The notes under the pieces: generated by a model | What the model was told of the DNA's origin: nothing | What the model saw: only the letters and a program-made list of their open reading frames with translations | The model's database searches: none | Assembly (NCBI RefSeq): GCF_028453695.1 | Contig: NC_135776.1 | Span: 18,050,663 to 18,114,662 of the forward strand | Direction: 5' to 3' | Origin: Augochlora pura | Lineage: Eukaryota > Arthropoda > Insecta > Hymenoptera > Halictidae | Length of the DNA: 64,000 nt | Shown: piece after piece, positions 1 through 14,300 of the stretch | How positions within the stretch are numbered: the first letter of the stretch is position 1 | Layout: each line of letters begins with the position of its first letter | Position numbers and translations under genes: made by a program

Positions 1-871
1 TTGATGGTAATACAAATAGAAAAGATACGTAATACATACACGACTAATTGAAAGTTACTTAACCTATGTCCGTAAAAAATAAATGAACACATTGGAGAGA
101 AAGAAAAAAATTGTATACGATTAATTTTAACAGCATAATAGATTTGAATAAAGACATTTTTTAGGGGACACTAACAATAAAGTGCAATAATGCATCTGCT
201 GCCGACCAGTTGATATTATTTGATCATCTCTGAGTTCTTGCAACACTTACAACAATACGCTACTATTTACGTAAAAGAGTTTTATCGAATGAACTGGATA
301 TTTCTGAAATTTTTCAGATCAAATTTATAACACTTGCGTACACACATATTAATGCCCCAAAACGTACATACATAAAGTAGAATATATAATGCAACAGAAA
401 CAACACTGTTGCATTGCGTCGCGTGTCATATGTATACGTACATATGTACATTACTTTTAATAAATCGGTTCAGCGTGAGACGTACGCACAAAGGGCTGCG
501 AAGGGCTCATTGTACTGTTGAATCGTACAATAAATTTCCACGGTACATAGGATGTTTTTTTATTTATCTATTTAGATCCTTCATTAATGTATATTACGAT
601 CGAATACACAATTTTGTATTAATCGAAGATTGGATTTCATTCATGAAAACAGGTGTTTGTTTATAATATTATAAACATAGCTTCAATATTTCATACTTAT
701 GTAAACGTACATTTAAAAACTAATGTATGCACATGTGAAGAAACTATAGATCCTGAATATGAAATTAACTTGAACGTTTTCACTTTTCATAGGTCGGGAA
801 AGATTATTTGAAAGAAGAATATAACCTAAAAATATAATTCTCTTTCAGAATATGCAGAAAATATAAACATA
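1..871. other. Upstream flank of NAA40, no gene recognised
   Basis: AT-rich sequence. An open frame at 409-666 (+) has no recognisable protein character and I do not call it. A 3' splice-like TTTCAG at 843-848 lies just before the proposed NAA40 start, so 849-871 may be 5' UTR of a spliced leader exon. A short GT microsatellite follows at about 951-965, inside NAA40 intron 1. The first 350 bases could be the tail of another gene, but nothing supports a call. Confidence 0.5.
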
Positions 872-2371
872 ATGAAGGTATTATACATATTAATCCTGAG
901 CTTATGACGGATGATATCTTCTACGTATTGATTTCGAATATACGTATATATGTGTGTGTGTGTGTTCTATATTTTTTTTATAGAAAAGAAAAACAAGACG
1001 TCAGCTTTTAGCAGAAAAAGAAGCTACCGCAAAGCAATTAGTTGACAAAGCAAATGCTGTAATAAATCCTTTAGAATCATTACCTTCTTTACATAAATAC
1101 GTAACGAAGGATAATCAAGTAATTGACATCTCTTGCATGAGAGCTAAAGATGCAACTGCAGAATGTTTCTCTTGGATATTCGATATTATGGAACGTAACA
1201 TGAAAACTATGTATGAGCAATGCGACTGGGGATGGGATCCGGTTGCAAAGAAACAAGAATTAACAGAGCCGGCAGCTTGGTATTTAGTAGCTTCATCAAA
1301 TAACAAATTTCTTGGATTTTCTCACTTTCGATTTGATATAGATCATAGGGAAGAAGTACTCTATTGGTACGTATACTTAAACATATATATTTCTATAAGC
1401 TATGAGAAAGTGAAATAGAAGTTTTGTTGAATGCAGTTATGAAATACAATTGGAATTAGCAATAAGAAGAAAGGGACTTGGTCAATTCATGCTGTCTATC
1501 CTAGAATCTATGGCGTTACAGAATAGAATGCAAAAAGTAGTTTTAACTGTTTTCAAGCACAATCCTTCAGCTATGCAGTTCTTTTATTCTCTTGGGTAAA
1601 TATATATATTTTTTTGCAATAAAAGAAGATTTAATAAGTATGGTAAGGATATATTTTATATACGCCTATTTTATGACAAGATTTTTTTTAATGTTTTATA
1701 ATATAATGTACATGTACTGTAAATGTAAAAAAGTTACATTTTCATTAGGATATTGACACGACTAGCATGAAAGTATGTTCTTATTTTGTGACTAACCTTG
1801 ACATAAGAATTTCTATTTATACAATTATGCTTATCTTAAATAAATACTTCTTATGTATAGTCTAGACTGATGGACAATTGTCTATGCACGTGTATGGCAC
1901 GTGTCTGCGGACAGTCCACATAAAATATGTAGTTAGCGAGAAACGAAATGCGAGTAAAGAAATGGTCTGTCAGTCACGTCTCAGCTTTATAAAATACAAT
2001 ATTTCTTTTCTTACTAATGAAAGTTTTTCATGAAGATAGTCTTAGCCCCTGCAGAAAAGATTTTTCTTTCGTAATTTATTTCTTGAAACGGCACAGTGTC
2101 ATCGAACAAAAATGATAATTTTTTCATTATTCGGATTTACTTACGTTTAAATTGAGAAGTATTATAAATCATTGTTAGGCATTATAAATTTTGGATTATG
2201 CTAGTTTACTGTACAAAGCATATTGTAAGCAATCTAATTATGTTCAATTCAATATGCTTATGCCGCAGGTATAAACTGGATAAAACTAGTCCACCTGTAT
2301 CTGATCTATTGCACTACGTTATTGTGAGTAAGGCCGTTGACAGTGGATCACTAACGAAGAAAAAAGAGTAG
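872..2371 (+). CDS. Naa40: N-alpha-acetyltransferase 40 (NatD), 4 coding exons
   Basis: Acetylates the N-terminal serine of histones H4 and H2A (known for the family). Proposed exons are 872-877, 984-1366, 1437-1595 and 2269-2371, all GT-AG and phase-consistent, giving 216 residues (human about 237). The sequence shows the family block around MKTMYEQCDWGW, then SHFRFD, then YCYEIQLEL, and the acetyl-CoA loop RRKGLG (residues 140-145) of GNAT enzymes, then VLTVFKHN. The YCYE block appears only when exon 2 is joined to exon 3 at 1366/1437, which fixes that splice. The N-terminus is lysine/arginine-rich, as in the family. The two-codon first exon (Met-Lys) is the weakest part; a different upstream leader exon is possible. 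The last intron (1596-2268) holds nothing recognisable. A polyadenylation signal AATAAA is at 2393-2398. It converges on the mannosidase gene. Confidence 0.9.
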
Positions 2372-2418
2372 TTTTGTATCAAACTATACAAAAATAAAGA
2401 ACTAATTTCTCTTTAAAT

Positions 2419-5400
2419 TTACGATTGTGTTTTATGAAACAAAATTGGTAATATTTGGTGTGGACATAAATTGACAATCGGTGATTTCAATGATGGACCT
2501 ACATTATGGAATGTGAGAGGGGCTTGACTTATAACCCAATCATCTATGTGATTAAAAAGCTTAGTTAAATCAACTTCTCCTGACTCGGAGATGTTGAAGT
2601 ATCGCTGATAAGAATTATCATTCCAACACATGTCTAAACCTACTTGATGTAAAACCATTCCAATACCTTTACCTGCTCCATCAGGTATTGGGAACACTCT
2701 AAAACTTACAACACTTAAATCTACTGGAAGATCATAGCGAAGTGGTGAGAAAAACGCGTTTAAATCAAATCCTACGATATTTTGAGGATGCATTGCAATT
2801 ATTGGATGTAGCAGTTCTTCTGTAGCTAAATGACCGTACAACGATAGTAATCCTGCTGGGTGATTTGCCGGTGGTGATGGAGACTGACACGGAGATTTCC
2901 TTTTCTCCAGGATAAACATGAACCAATGATTTGTTAATAGGTTGTCAGTGACACCCTGACCTAATCCTCTGTTATCATCTTGAAGTAATCTTCTGTCTTG
3001 CATTATCTATATTTCAATAGGTCAGATATTATAAGCGATTAGTATACTTATATCTTAATGGGTAGCAAATACCTACTTCAATTTGTCCTGATTCCATGGA
3101 GCTTACACCCAATGGTTGTGCCGTTGCCACCGTTAATCTTGCTCTTTTATCTTCTATGTACGCACTTGATGCCATTGGATAGTAATTTCCTTGGACAGGA
3201 AGTTTTGGAAATCTTTGACGTTTAATCATCTAAACAAAAAGATTCATATGTTGTTCTTATTATATCTTGATTCTTATGTTTAACGAAACGTTCATATCTT
3301 AATACTTACATTAAGCCCATTTAAATCAGTGAAAAATTGATCTCCCGAAGCTATATCTGTATTCAATCTCATAGCAAGTTCGTAATTTTGAGTCTCTGAT
3401 ATATCGACCTCGTTAAGTATATGTAGTCCAAGTCCATCACTACCAGGTGAATTATACAATATACAAGTATGGCGTACATGAGCTAATTCTACAAATACTT
3501 TAGAGATGATGGGTCCAGTTATCAAATGTATAATACATTTATTATCTGTAAATACTAAGTCCGGTTCTGGTTTGTCAGGCAAGAACAAATAAGCTCCACT
3601 TTTATCTTTACCAGAACCCCTTGTCCCATACTTAACAAATTCCATGTGTGCAGGGAATGTAGTATTACCAACTTTTAAAGCTTTCAAAAGGCCAGATTTA
3701 CCGAATGATGCGGAGAAGCCTGGTCTTTGAGAAATTGAGAATTCTTGGGCACTTGGTACTACCTGAATTTGATCAAAGCCTGGTATTTTCTCAACGTTGA
3801 TATCCGTATTGTAAACGGTCACATTAGCAAGGTGTACCTCTCTGTATGCAACGTAAAAGATCAGCATGAATAATTAAATTTATATTAAGACATTTAAATA
3901 AGAAAAAAGTATCATACAACGGAAATGATGTTTTAGGTAGAGCATGAATTATGTAAGTAGCAATACCAAATCCTGGTACGGTTACTAGAAACGATAATTC
4001 ATATCTAGCTGTAGTTAATGCAGCAGGACCAATCCAAATTGGAGAAATTTGACATTGGACTGATTGACCCATACGATCCGTGACTTTGACGTATGGGGTA
4101 GATACAATCAGGGTTTGTACTTTCGTTCTCTGTCTTGGAAGAGAATTGTATAGGATAACTTTCTTTGAAGGGTCTTCATCTCCTAATATTAGTACTTGTT
4201 TGTCTCCAGCGCTGGTATGACGTAATCTATGAAAAAGTAAATATTTTATACATTAATGGTAATATAAAATATAAATAGCATATAGAAAAATATAAATGTT
4301 TATAGTGTTTTAAAGTTTTTTTTATACCTAGACTCGTCAAGTGTTATATGTACGGCATCTACATCTATTGTAAATTCTGGAGGAGTTTTTAATAAGTGTA
4401 CTGCAGATTGTTGAAGTACATGAGCAGAATTGTTTAAAGCCATTATCATCTTCTTAGCATAATCTATGACTACTTCATCTCTTGCAGTTCCAGTAATACC
4501 ATCATGATGTTGAAACAATGAATGCCAAACTCTTGCTTTGCTTAGCCGTTGAGCAAGAGTTCCTTCCACTAACTTGTCATTGCTTTTTGTCCAAGCTATA
4601 GTATTTAATATTTCTGATGCTCGTAATAAACTCAATAGTACACGGTCTAATCGTTTGTGAAAAGGTCTGAAATATAAACACAATACAATATTAACACATT
4701 ATGAAAACCTTGATGATGAACATTTTTAAATATACCTTGTAGTGTAGTATCCGCTCCAATAATGATCATCCCTGTCAGCATACGTGAAGAAGTCTCCTGA
4801 CAAAGTAGGAAACTCACTCAAATTGTGCTTCTCTTTAACTGCATCGAAATAATCGCTTAACGTTCCAAATTTAATTTGCACGTTCAATTGGTCATTTTTA
4901 TTCATATAATCGAATAGTTTCTGATAGTTAATATATTGAGCATCCCATTCAGTAAACTGAGTATATCTAAAATCATCTCCTAATGGTGCTAGCACCACAT
5001 CAGTCTTGAAAAGTTGAGCTTTCTTTCGATATTGGTCTAGTAATAAAGCAGCCCTTTCAGCAACATTCGCTTTGGTTATAGCGCGCGGAGATATTTTCCA
5101 TGGACAGGTCAATCCAAAACTTTGAAGTCGAAAGAAGTCAAATTGACAACACACTTTTGGGTCTGGGCCACAAGTATGTGGTACATCGTAACTATAAAAT
5201 GGCATAAGATGAGTGAAGATCTCTGTCGATCCATTATTATCCCATAACTGTCTCCACCGAAATTCTAAATTCTTTCCTCTGGCCAACTTCTTTTTAACCG
5301 AGTAGTGCACCCTTTGTATCAATACATTTTCTAGTCCAGAATATTTCAAAAGATACGGCATAGTTGGAGAAAGCCCAAAGGGATCGATAGCCCAGCCTGA

Positions 5401-6296
5401 ATTCGGTGTGTAACCTAAATTATGTTTCAACCATTGATGACCTTCAGTAAGCTGTATGAGCTGAGCCGACCAATGTGATACAGCTTCATCTGGCATTACC
5501 CACCCTCCTGATACAATTTCCAATTGACCGTCATGAATCAAACGTCGAACTAAATTACGAGTTGTTTTCGATTGATCCTCCCACCAAAGCTGAAAGAACG
5601 ATACTTCTGCCCAAATAAATTTACGTCTTCTATCCTCTACCAATTTTGGTACCATATTGTTTAAGATATTTCGCGTTTGTAGAGTATAATATTTCTCAAA
5701 AGTGCTGAGCCACCCGGGATCATTATGAGAATGCGGAACTACAAAAACTTTCAACTTTCTGTTCGGATGCCATTGTTTCTCGTCGTATGTAATATCCCAT
5801 CCTTGCTTCCAAACTCCACCATCGATATTATCAAATTCAAGTTGCCTATATACCTCTAGCATTTGTATATCTACTTCTGGTACTTTCTGTATATTAAAGT
5901 TACATGTAAGTACTTTTCCCGAACGAGAGGAACTTGAAGATAAGGATTGATTATACCGATTTATAGAATGAGCTTTAGGGACAAAATTTTTTGCTTCGGC
6001 CACTTCTCGCAAAGCATCCATGACTTCATGGTGCTTATTGAAGTCTTTCTCTAACTTTGCTAGTCTGTTCTCGAAATGTAACCATTGATTCTGAAATACA
6101 AAGTATGAAATTTTATTTAAAGTCAATATACATTATACGGCATGTATTATATTTGTCATAAACTTACATCATTTACTGAAAGTTTGGGTCCTTGTCCAGG
6201 TGGAAACAGTACTAGATCCATCATTAAGTATATCATCACGCAACCACCCAATATCAATCCTGCACCAAGTATTGCAAATGTTTTTCTAGTCCTCAT
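2419..6296 (-). CDS. Golgi alpha-mannosidase II, 7 coding exons
   Basis: Type II Golgi glycosidase (GH38) that trims mannose residues during complex N-glycan formation. Exons in transcript order are 6296-6168, 6090-4736, 4666-4328, 4226-3918, 3841-3310, 3229-3077 and 3006-2419; all phases agree, giving 1134 residues, the usual length. Residues about 7-30 are a hydrophobic signal anchor after MRTRK. Visible active-site features are HSHNDPGW (zinc His165 and Asp167), AIDPFG (nucleophile Asp279), LGDDFRY (acid/base Asp pair), YADRDDHYWSGYYT, and HHDGITGT (zinc His549). The C-terminal lectin-like part ends with the QDDNRGLGQG block. The last acceptor was chosen so that QIE continues into IMQDRRLLQDDN, matching the family. 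Family identity is firm; whether it is the MAN2A1/2A2 orthologue or an insect paralogue is not settled, so no symbol is given. Confidence 0.95.
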
Positions 6297-8305
6297 TTTA
6301 CATTAATTGATTTAAATCTAGGGTTGTTTTATACCAAACAAAACTGTCAACACAGTTAAAAACGATTGTAAAAATTCAGACGCTTAGATTCCAACCAGAG
6401 AATACATACAAACTACATAACAAAAGTATGCAATCTTAACCTAATTTGCGTATCACTTTTAAGGGTTACATATCAGTTTTTCTATTAGGATTTCGTGGAT
6501 CGTGAAATAAAAGGAGTTAAAGAAATATATTGTTTCTTTGGTTCATACGGGATAACGTCATCAGTTACTGTGACAATATGACACTGACAAGTGACAAGCT
6601 TTGTAATCCTGCACGTTTTTCTTTCTACCTCTCCTAATAATTCCTATTCCCTAATAACCTGGCGCGGGCAAGTGTTGTTAGTTTTGAAGAAATTCTATCG
6701 TAGCGCCGTCGACGGTAGAAAGACGAAGCTTAGCCTGTGAGAACACCACTCTATAGGATAATAAATACTGGTGGATTTACAACTTTTGTTTCCATGCTGC
6801 GCGGGAAGTATAACTTACCATTCATGAAGTTTGAAGGATTTAAGGTATTGGACAATATACTTATACTAAAAATTACTTAAATTGTTCGAAAATAGTTACT
6901 TTTATTTAACTATATAACACATTTCTAATGACGTTTATAAAACTAAAAAATATTGTATTAATGCTACAACTGCTACATTTTTACCAAAAAGCTCATAAAT
7001 GTATTAGCGTTGTTAATACCCACCTGCAAGAAGAATGCATATAGCTATTGCCTATATATATACCATCACTAATTATATAATTAGTAGAAATAATTACTCA
7101 ACTATCTATACAAATAATTACACTTTATATCGTATTTCCTTATGGAAATACAAATTATATATATATGGAAATACAGGAAATTATTCCTGTATTGTATTTT
7201 GTATGAAATATACAGTATATTCGCTTCTTTCTATTGGTTCGTGAACGATCGGTAATGGAGAACGCGACACGAAATGGTAAGAGAGCTCTAAAGTCAAGTC
7301 TACCCCTATACGTCGCCCGTGGAATTATCATATGGGAATAAATTTGCTAGCAGTTTGGCCATTGCGCCACGACATACAATGGCGCTAAATTCATGTTTTA
7401 CATAGGAAATTATTTGTACAAAAGTTAAATCATGTTTTATAAAAAAAAATTACATAAATCGTTTGTTCCGTATATATAAGATGTGGCGCATAACTGGCGT
7501 CACGATTTTTCAAATATTTTCGAGAGCCTGGTAAAAAGATGTTTCGAATAAAAGTTACGTATTGAAAAATAAGAAATTTCAAAAATTGTCGATTTTCTAC
7601 TAAAAATTAGGGTCACCTTATCTTTTTTAAATGAACTCTGTAAAATAAAATAAAAAATGAATTCAACACCTTGACTTCGACAATTCAGGGTTGAACAACA
7701 AATCGCAGTTTCTATTTTGCAAATAGGAGAATTATTTCGTTTATCTTGTATTGGGGAACAAATTCTTGCATCTAAACAATTTAGGATAAAGAATCGTTTT
7801 GTTATTAGTGGACGAGAATTCGGCGATGATAAATGAAGGATGTGCTATATTTTTTTGCTAAATAAAGTTTCTTTATTCTTATTGCATACGAAACGGTAGA
7901 ATAATAGTATCTGACACGGTAGAAATCAAAGTACACAACTTTGATAAGGAATAACATTTTATTTAGTTTACTCTATTCTTGCATATAATGTAAATGATAT
8001 ATATGTATGTATATATATATAATTGTACTTCATTATTAAAAGAAGCGGAATATATATATATATGTATATGCCCCACAATAGCAAAATATAATAACATCTG
8101 TCTCATGTAACTGCAAACAATGCGCGTACATTACCAACAATTACATAACAATTCATTTCGTCTATAAATTAGAAAAAACGATTCGAGAACGTTACGATAT
8201 AGTAACCAAAATCTGTCGATCAAAATTCCTGCCTTTATTAATTTCATAGGTTTTATTATCTAGCGATAAATCTAAAATACAACGTAATCCCTATTTATTT
8301 ATTTG
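6297..8305. other. Intergenic: 5' flank of mannosidase II and 3' flank of CCHamide-2
   Basis: Around 6655-6725 there is a local GC-rich stretch (GGCGCGGGC and GTCGACGG motifs), which could be the promoter of the minus-strand mannosidase gene. The rest is AT-rich with TA microsatellites near 7997-8068. Open frames such as 7035-7244 are low-complexity and are not called. The minus strand carries overlapping AATAAA signals at 8294-8303, just past the proposed CCHamide-2 stop. Confidence 0.5.
8294..8303 (-). terminator. Overlapping polyadenylation signals of CCHamide-2
   Basis: The minus strand reads AATAAATAAATA starting three bases after the proposed stop codon. Two overlapping AATAAA hexamers here support 8306-8352 as a true terminal exon rather than chance. 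Confidence 0.55.
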
Positions 8306-11300
8306 TTATTGAGATCCAGGTCCGATTGATGAAGCCGACGATGCGATGTCAACTGCAATTGAGAAATCCAAACGTTGATTATTCATTTAATCACTTAATA
8401 TTTTTTTTTAGTCATTTTAAGTGTAATCTGATTTATTCCGAAGTTCAGTTTCTTTTGTCATTTATTTTTGCGATTCGTTTAATTCGATGTTGCAAAAGTT
8501 GTACAATTTTTACTTCGTAAAAGTTAGATCTTTGTAAATGTAGCTTTTCACGTGTAATGTACAAGTATGGAGTTTTTCTGGGGCGTGTAAGTAAAACAGT
8601 TTCTCCATCGAATTCAACAGTCTGAACTTGTATGAACTTACTTAACTATAATAAGGTGTATAATAAGGTGTGCGTACCCATTTACCGACGATAAACGATA
8701 ACGTATCCGGATTGACCTTCACGGAATCCGAACGACGTGTCTGAGGAAGAAGCAATTTATCTTGTTCCCCAAACTTCTGCATAGGTAAAGCGAAATCGTT
8801 ATTTAAACGCATGGTATTTAATTCTTGATTCCTATCGCTATCTGTCGCCTCGTTCTCCGGAAATCCGTTGTCCCGTATATGGGGGTCGAACCTCTTGCCG
8901 TGCCCACCGAAACAGGAGTGACCAAATGCGGAACAACCACCTGAAACAAATAATTAAATGCAACAATTATACCTAATCGCGGCCTTTTAATATTTGGGTC
9001 GCATATTATAAACGTGCTATTATTTTGGTATTGTCGACCATTTTACATATTTTTAATTATTTGTGAGCTTATTTTACTATTTTTAATTATTTGTGAGCTG
9101 ATTTTATAGATTTTTAATTATTTACGCGCCCCATAAGAGCAAGATTCTGATTTTTAGTACATTAAACATCTGTGCACGAAAATGGAGACTTTTAGCAATT
9201 TGTGGTTGAATAATATTAGTATGGAATTTTTCTCTGTACAATATTAAATATATAAAAATATTGTGCAGCTTTCAAGCGAAGCAAATACAGGGAGAAGCAA
9301 AACTACTATTTGCACACTGTTAAAATGGCATTGTCGATAAATAAAACAGCTGTGTTATTTCTTTCTCCGTCGGTGTGTTTTGTTTGCAATTTTGAACAAA
9401 TGTATCTTGAATCGATACAGGAAATAAATCGACGGTAAAAGGATTACAAACAAATATTTTAATATTTATATAATACGTCAACATTAGTTAATAAATATTA
9501 ACGTTGCAATTTTTTAATAGATTCGCAACTGAATGCTATATATTATAATCTTAGTCGTGCTAACAATATAATAAAACGTGACATTTTTATGACCTTTAGC
9601 GACCTTCAAAGACCAAAGTATTTAAGTGAAAGAATTCACCCTCCATGTAGTTTTTATTCGTTTACGTAAAAAGGACATAATTTCATTGAAACAATACTAA
9701 CTTTAAGAAAGTTACGCCGACGCGAGTACAGTTATTCAGTATTTTCTATTTATAGTAATAAATAAATTATAAGATGAATTCTTCTCTTATCAAAGTCTAG
9801 AAACAAGAGTACATAAAGACAATAGAGGAAACAAAAATTGTCCGGTCCTATTATTAAAAATATTAATATGACAAATAAATGCTAATCGACGCAGCGCGAA
9901 TGGAATCACAGTGCAAGGGGTTAATCGATCGTTCGTTACGAGCTTCTTCCGCTCAAACGAGTCCGTTCGTGCGTTTCAAAAGCTTGAAAAGCTCGCCGAA
10001 GAGCCCCGATTGTAAAGGAACCTTCCTTGCGAAGCAAATTTTCTCGTACACAAAGGATGTCGTCTACATGCAACGTATAAAAATCATTCGCGTTCATCAC
10101 GCGAAACTGTAGCAAATTTTGATCCTGTGGCGGAACACTAACCTTACCAAAATGAAGAAACAAACGAAGTTGATAATTTTTAGTAATCTTTTTATACTCG
10201 GAAAATTACCATTGATTGTTAGAATTTTTGTAAGAAAGCATAAAGAGTGAGACAGTATGTGATTCAACTTTTTAATACTATTTGATTCTTTCACCCGGAG
10301 AATTTATTATTTTTATTTCTTATTATTTCCATAATAAGCGATCTGGTTTGAATAATTTATATCATTGAATATATATATATATATACTATTATATCGAATA
10401 TTATATAAAGGATTTGATCGACTGAGGTAAGAAATTATCTGAGTTTCGTGCAAGGTTGTTGTTTCGTTTTTATTATACAAGGAGGAGGATACCCGAGATC
10501 ATTTCAAGCAACTGTTTCCTTTGTAATAATTTTCTCATCGTTAACGCGTTACGAACGAGAAACATTCGAACAAGCGAAAGTACGTTCTAGACTATTCTAA
10601 ACTAAATAACAATTAAATAAAATTAACTTGAAAAGTGTATGCACTGTGATACAACGCGTGCACCAATTTCAAGGTTATCATTAATTTCGAAACCGAGGAA
10701 AGCGACACAGACGAACGTACGAACCAAAAATCTGATCAATCAAAAATATTCTCCACATCGTCGCGATGCTAATCGTTTACAATGGCGGCGCAAGCGAAGC
10801 CGGATGGAAACGGGACGTTTCGTAAGGACAACAACGCGGCGATGCCCTATGCGCGACGCTGAAAAGACGCGAACCGATGACCGTCGACAAAGCCGTTTCA
10901 AGTCCTATGCAAACAGCTCCCGCGCGTCAACGCGGCGGATGTAATTTTCCCCCGCGTTGACAAGCTTTCGGCGATCCGGGTGTCGCCGGGAATCAATTTT
11001 TGTTTCCCTGTCCTTTCCGCCAGGGGGGGTCGCGGGAAACAGAAATGTTTACGGACCTCTCGCGAGTAGTTTTCGACAAACCGGCCCCCGCGCTGGCCTC
11101 CCCCCCCCCCCCCCTTGTGTTTATGATGACCGGGGAAATGCGCTACGCGGGCGACCAAGGCAGAGAGTCGATTTCCTGGCCGCGGTCTCGACCACGTTCT
11201 CGGTATAAACCGTTTTGTTGTTACGAATGGAAATTGGCTGCGACGGCACGCATAATTTCATTGTTCCGATGCAACCGAGCGTTCGCGGCGGGAATGTATT

Positions 11301-14300
11301 CGAACGCCTTTTAAAATGTAACGGCTCTTTAGAATTTAGGCGAGGAGATCTAATTTTTCGTCGGGACGCCATAGTCGGTTTGTAAGAGAATTATTAAAAA
11401 TATTGTTTACGATAATTGCAATTAGTTGAGACGATTTTTAACACTATCTTGTGTCTTTTCACATCTTCGTGTTTAAATGCAAATAATTGCCAAAGCTTGA
11501 GATCATAAACTGTCAGTTAAATATATTTGTTAGAAATTGTTTAATTAAGTTGTAAATGATATAGCTTAATTTATCAATTTAAAAAATATCGAGATCACTC
11601 GAGACTATTTTCATTCCAAAACATTTGTTTCAATCTACACTATTTGCATTTGGTGTGACTGTTTTTATTTGATACATTTTAATTGGCAAATTTATTGAAT
11701 ATGGACAAATTTAATAACGCGAAAAAATTTCTGAAAATGGCGTAGCAATTGCGATCGTCGCGTCCGTGTCGTCATTCGTGTGCAAAGGGTTAATAAATGA
11801 AAAAGTACGAGTGTCCTTTTACAATCCATTGTGCAAACACTTTTGTCTTTCTAATATATTCCAAAAGAAACATGGCTGATCTGTGCCGGTTATCCGACTT
11901 GCTCTATGCACCACCCTTTAACCTTTCAGATCCTCGCCGCCGTCTAACTGCATCATAGAGAACCAATACTAGGTCAATTCTAACTGAAATTAAATTTTTC
12001 GTCGCGGAGACACTTCTGATCCGTTCTCGGAAGCGTTGGCACCAGATTTTGATCTGTTTTTCTAACGGCTCGATTGTTGCAATTTAGAGTACCCGACAAC
12101 GCCTATAATCCAATTTTCCTGAATTCTTTTTTGAATCCCTTTGTCGACGATAACCTGCAGTTTTAATATTTTTTCCATCTGCGCGTTCACGTTTCTGCAA
12201 TATAAATAACATTTTTGAATTGGTTCCACTAATTGTTTTTTTTTCCATGTCAATTTGTAATATCTGTTTTTCTTATTTTCATATTCCTACTTGAACGTTG
12301 TTCATATCTTTCGATTTTTACCATGGAAACTTCGATGAACGATTTGAATCATTATTCAACAAAATTTTTTATTCAATTCTCGTTTGTTTGCGAAAATATA
12401 CAATTAAATGGCATATAATGTAGCGTACTCTAGCTGCAAAAATATTTGAAGGTTATGTCAAGATTATGCGTTTTTCAAAGTTTCTTTAAGTTTAAAGTTT
12501 AATGATACAGTTCTCTGTATGTTAAATGGTATATTAAATAGTATATTAAAGTTATCGGTATATTAAATAATACATTAAGGTTAGCAAAATATTAAGATGA
12601 TATATTAAATAGTATATATTGAATATTATTATATTATGTTAATACTAATAATATTAGCAAATTATTTCTACATTTGGTTATGTTAAATAATATTCAAAAT
12701 GTATACTGTCGCGATATATTTAATATTAATTACTAAAAAAGAGGAAATACGTTATAAATTGTTACCGAATAAATCAAAAGACTAGATTTCAATATTTTAA
12801 TATAATATATGCCAATGTTATATCCTGTACTAAGAATTAGCTTCCGTTTCTTGCAATTAATACAGTAAATTTTACATAAATAATCGCATTCGATCATTAA
12901 GTTTCACCATTATTTATTGAACCTTATCAGTTCGCTCGATCGTTCCGTTGATTTTTCGTGATTTTACGCGGGCACCTGCGGCAACCTTCTATTTTACCTG
13001 TAAGATAGTAACGAACACTTCTCTTTTCTTTCTGTTTTTTCTTCTTTCCTTCGGTTTCTTGCAAAGCTGCTCCATTAATTTATCGATTCTCATCTCCTTG
13101 CACGCTTACTCACGTATCTCGTTACATTGTTCCCTCAATTTCGATTGTTATTTCGCGCTCGCCTCCCTTACGGTTAATTACAGATTTTGACAAAATACAC
13201 CACGTTGACGTTCGACCACCACCCCGCGAAAATTGCTCGTAAATTTTCCATCGCTTTCGCAGCCTCGGATCTCTGCTCTAATTACGCTTGATATTCGCTT
13301 GTTGCGAAGAAAAAAAATATATAGTTTCTACGGCTTCCCGGCGGTGCTATATTAAAATTCTAATTAATGTTCTAACGCGCTATATATAATTTTTTAATTA
13401 ACACACCCGGAAAACTTCGCGTATCGTTTCGCGATTTGCGAGCGCGTGCCCGTCTACGTAAAATCCTACGCGCGTTGAACCGAAACAAATATTCGCTCGT
13501 TGCGAAAGAAATACGATTTTGTTAATGGCACGGGAAGACGTGACGTGGAGGCATTGTTTGCTTTTAACTATAGCGATAATACAAATGAGATGCATAACTG
13601 GAAGCACGGTGATTTGTAGGTAAAATTAGTCTTACGATCATTTTGGTAGGGAACGCCGAAATTTGGTAATTATGTTGGAGAAGTGCAATTACTTGGAATA
13701 TAATTTTGAAAAATTTGAGGTTAATACGTTTTCATCTACATGGATGTAAAATTGGCCGAAAATGTTAATGATGGACTAATGTACAGGATAATAATGCAAA
13801 ATGATATAAATGTAAAGTGAAAGATGAAATACGAAGTAAAAATCTAAAGTAGAATCTAAAATATAAAGATAAAAATATAAAGTAAAATATAAAATATAAA
13901 GTAAAATTCAAAGTAAATTGCAAAATAAATCGTAAAATAATGGACTTCGTTTCTTATAACCAAACAGAATTGTTGCAAAAGCAGTTTACTCGAGTTCATA
14001 AATAATCGCTTTATTCCATTTTCTTAACGAGTCATAACCAATAAACGAAACACACTGTAAAACATATTTCAAGCAACGAGATCAATGTTAAACACAGTCA
14101 CGTCGGAGAAAAGATTCTAATTTCGCGGGAAAGTCTTCGAACTGGTCGCGGCACTAAAGCTTCTTGTGCTTAAACAATCCGTCGCTTGTTATGGCGTGGG
14201 TAATTTGCAAGAAAAATGATGGCCGTATTACAAGAGTCTCTGTTTCTCCCCGGGAACGATGTTTTATTGCCTCCCTCTCCGTTCATTCGTCAGATACCTG

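Noticed and set aside
10639..11372. Six overlapping 60-104 codon frames on both strands
   Set aside because: GC-rich patch with few stop codons; frames overlap each other, include the C15 run and show no domains.
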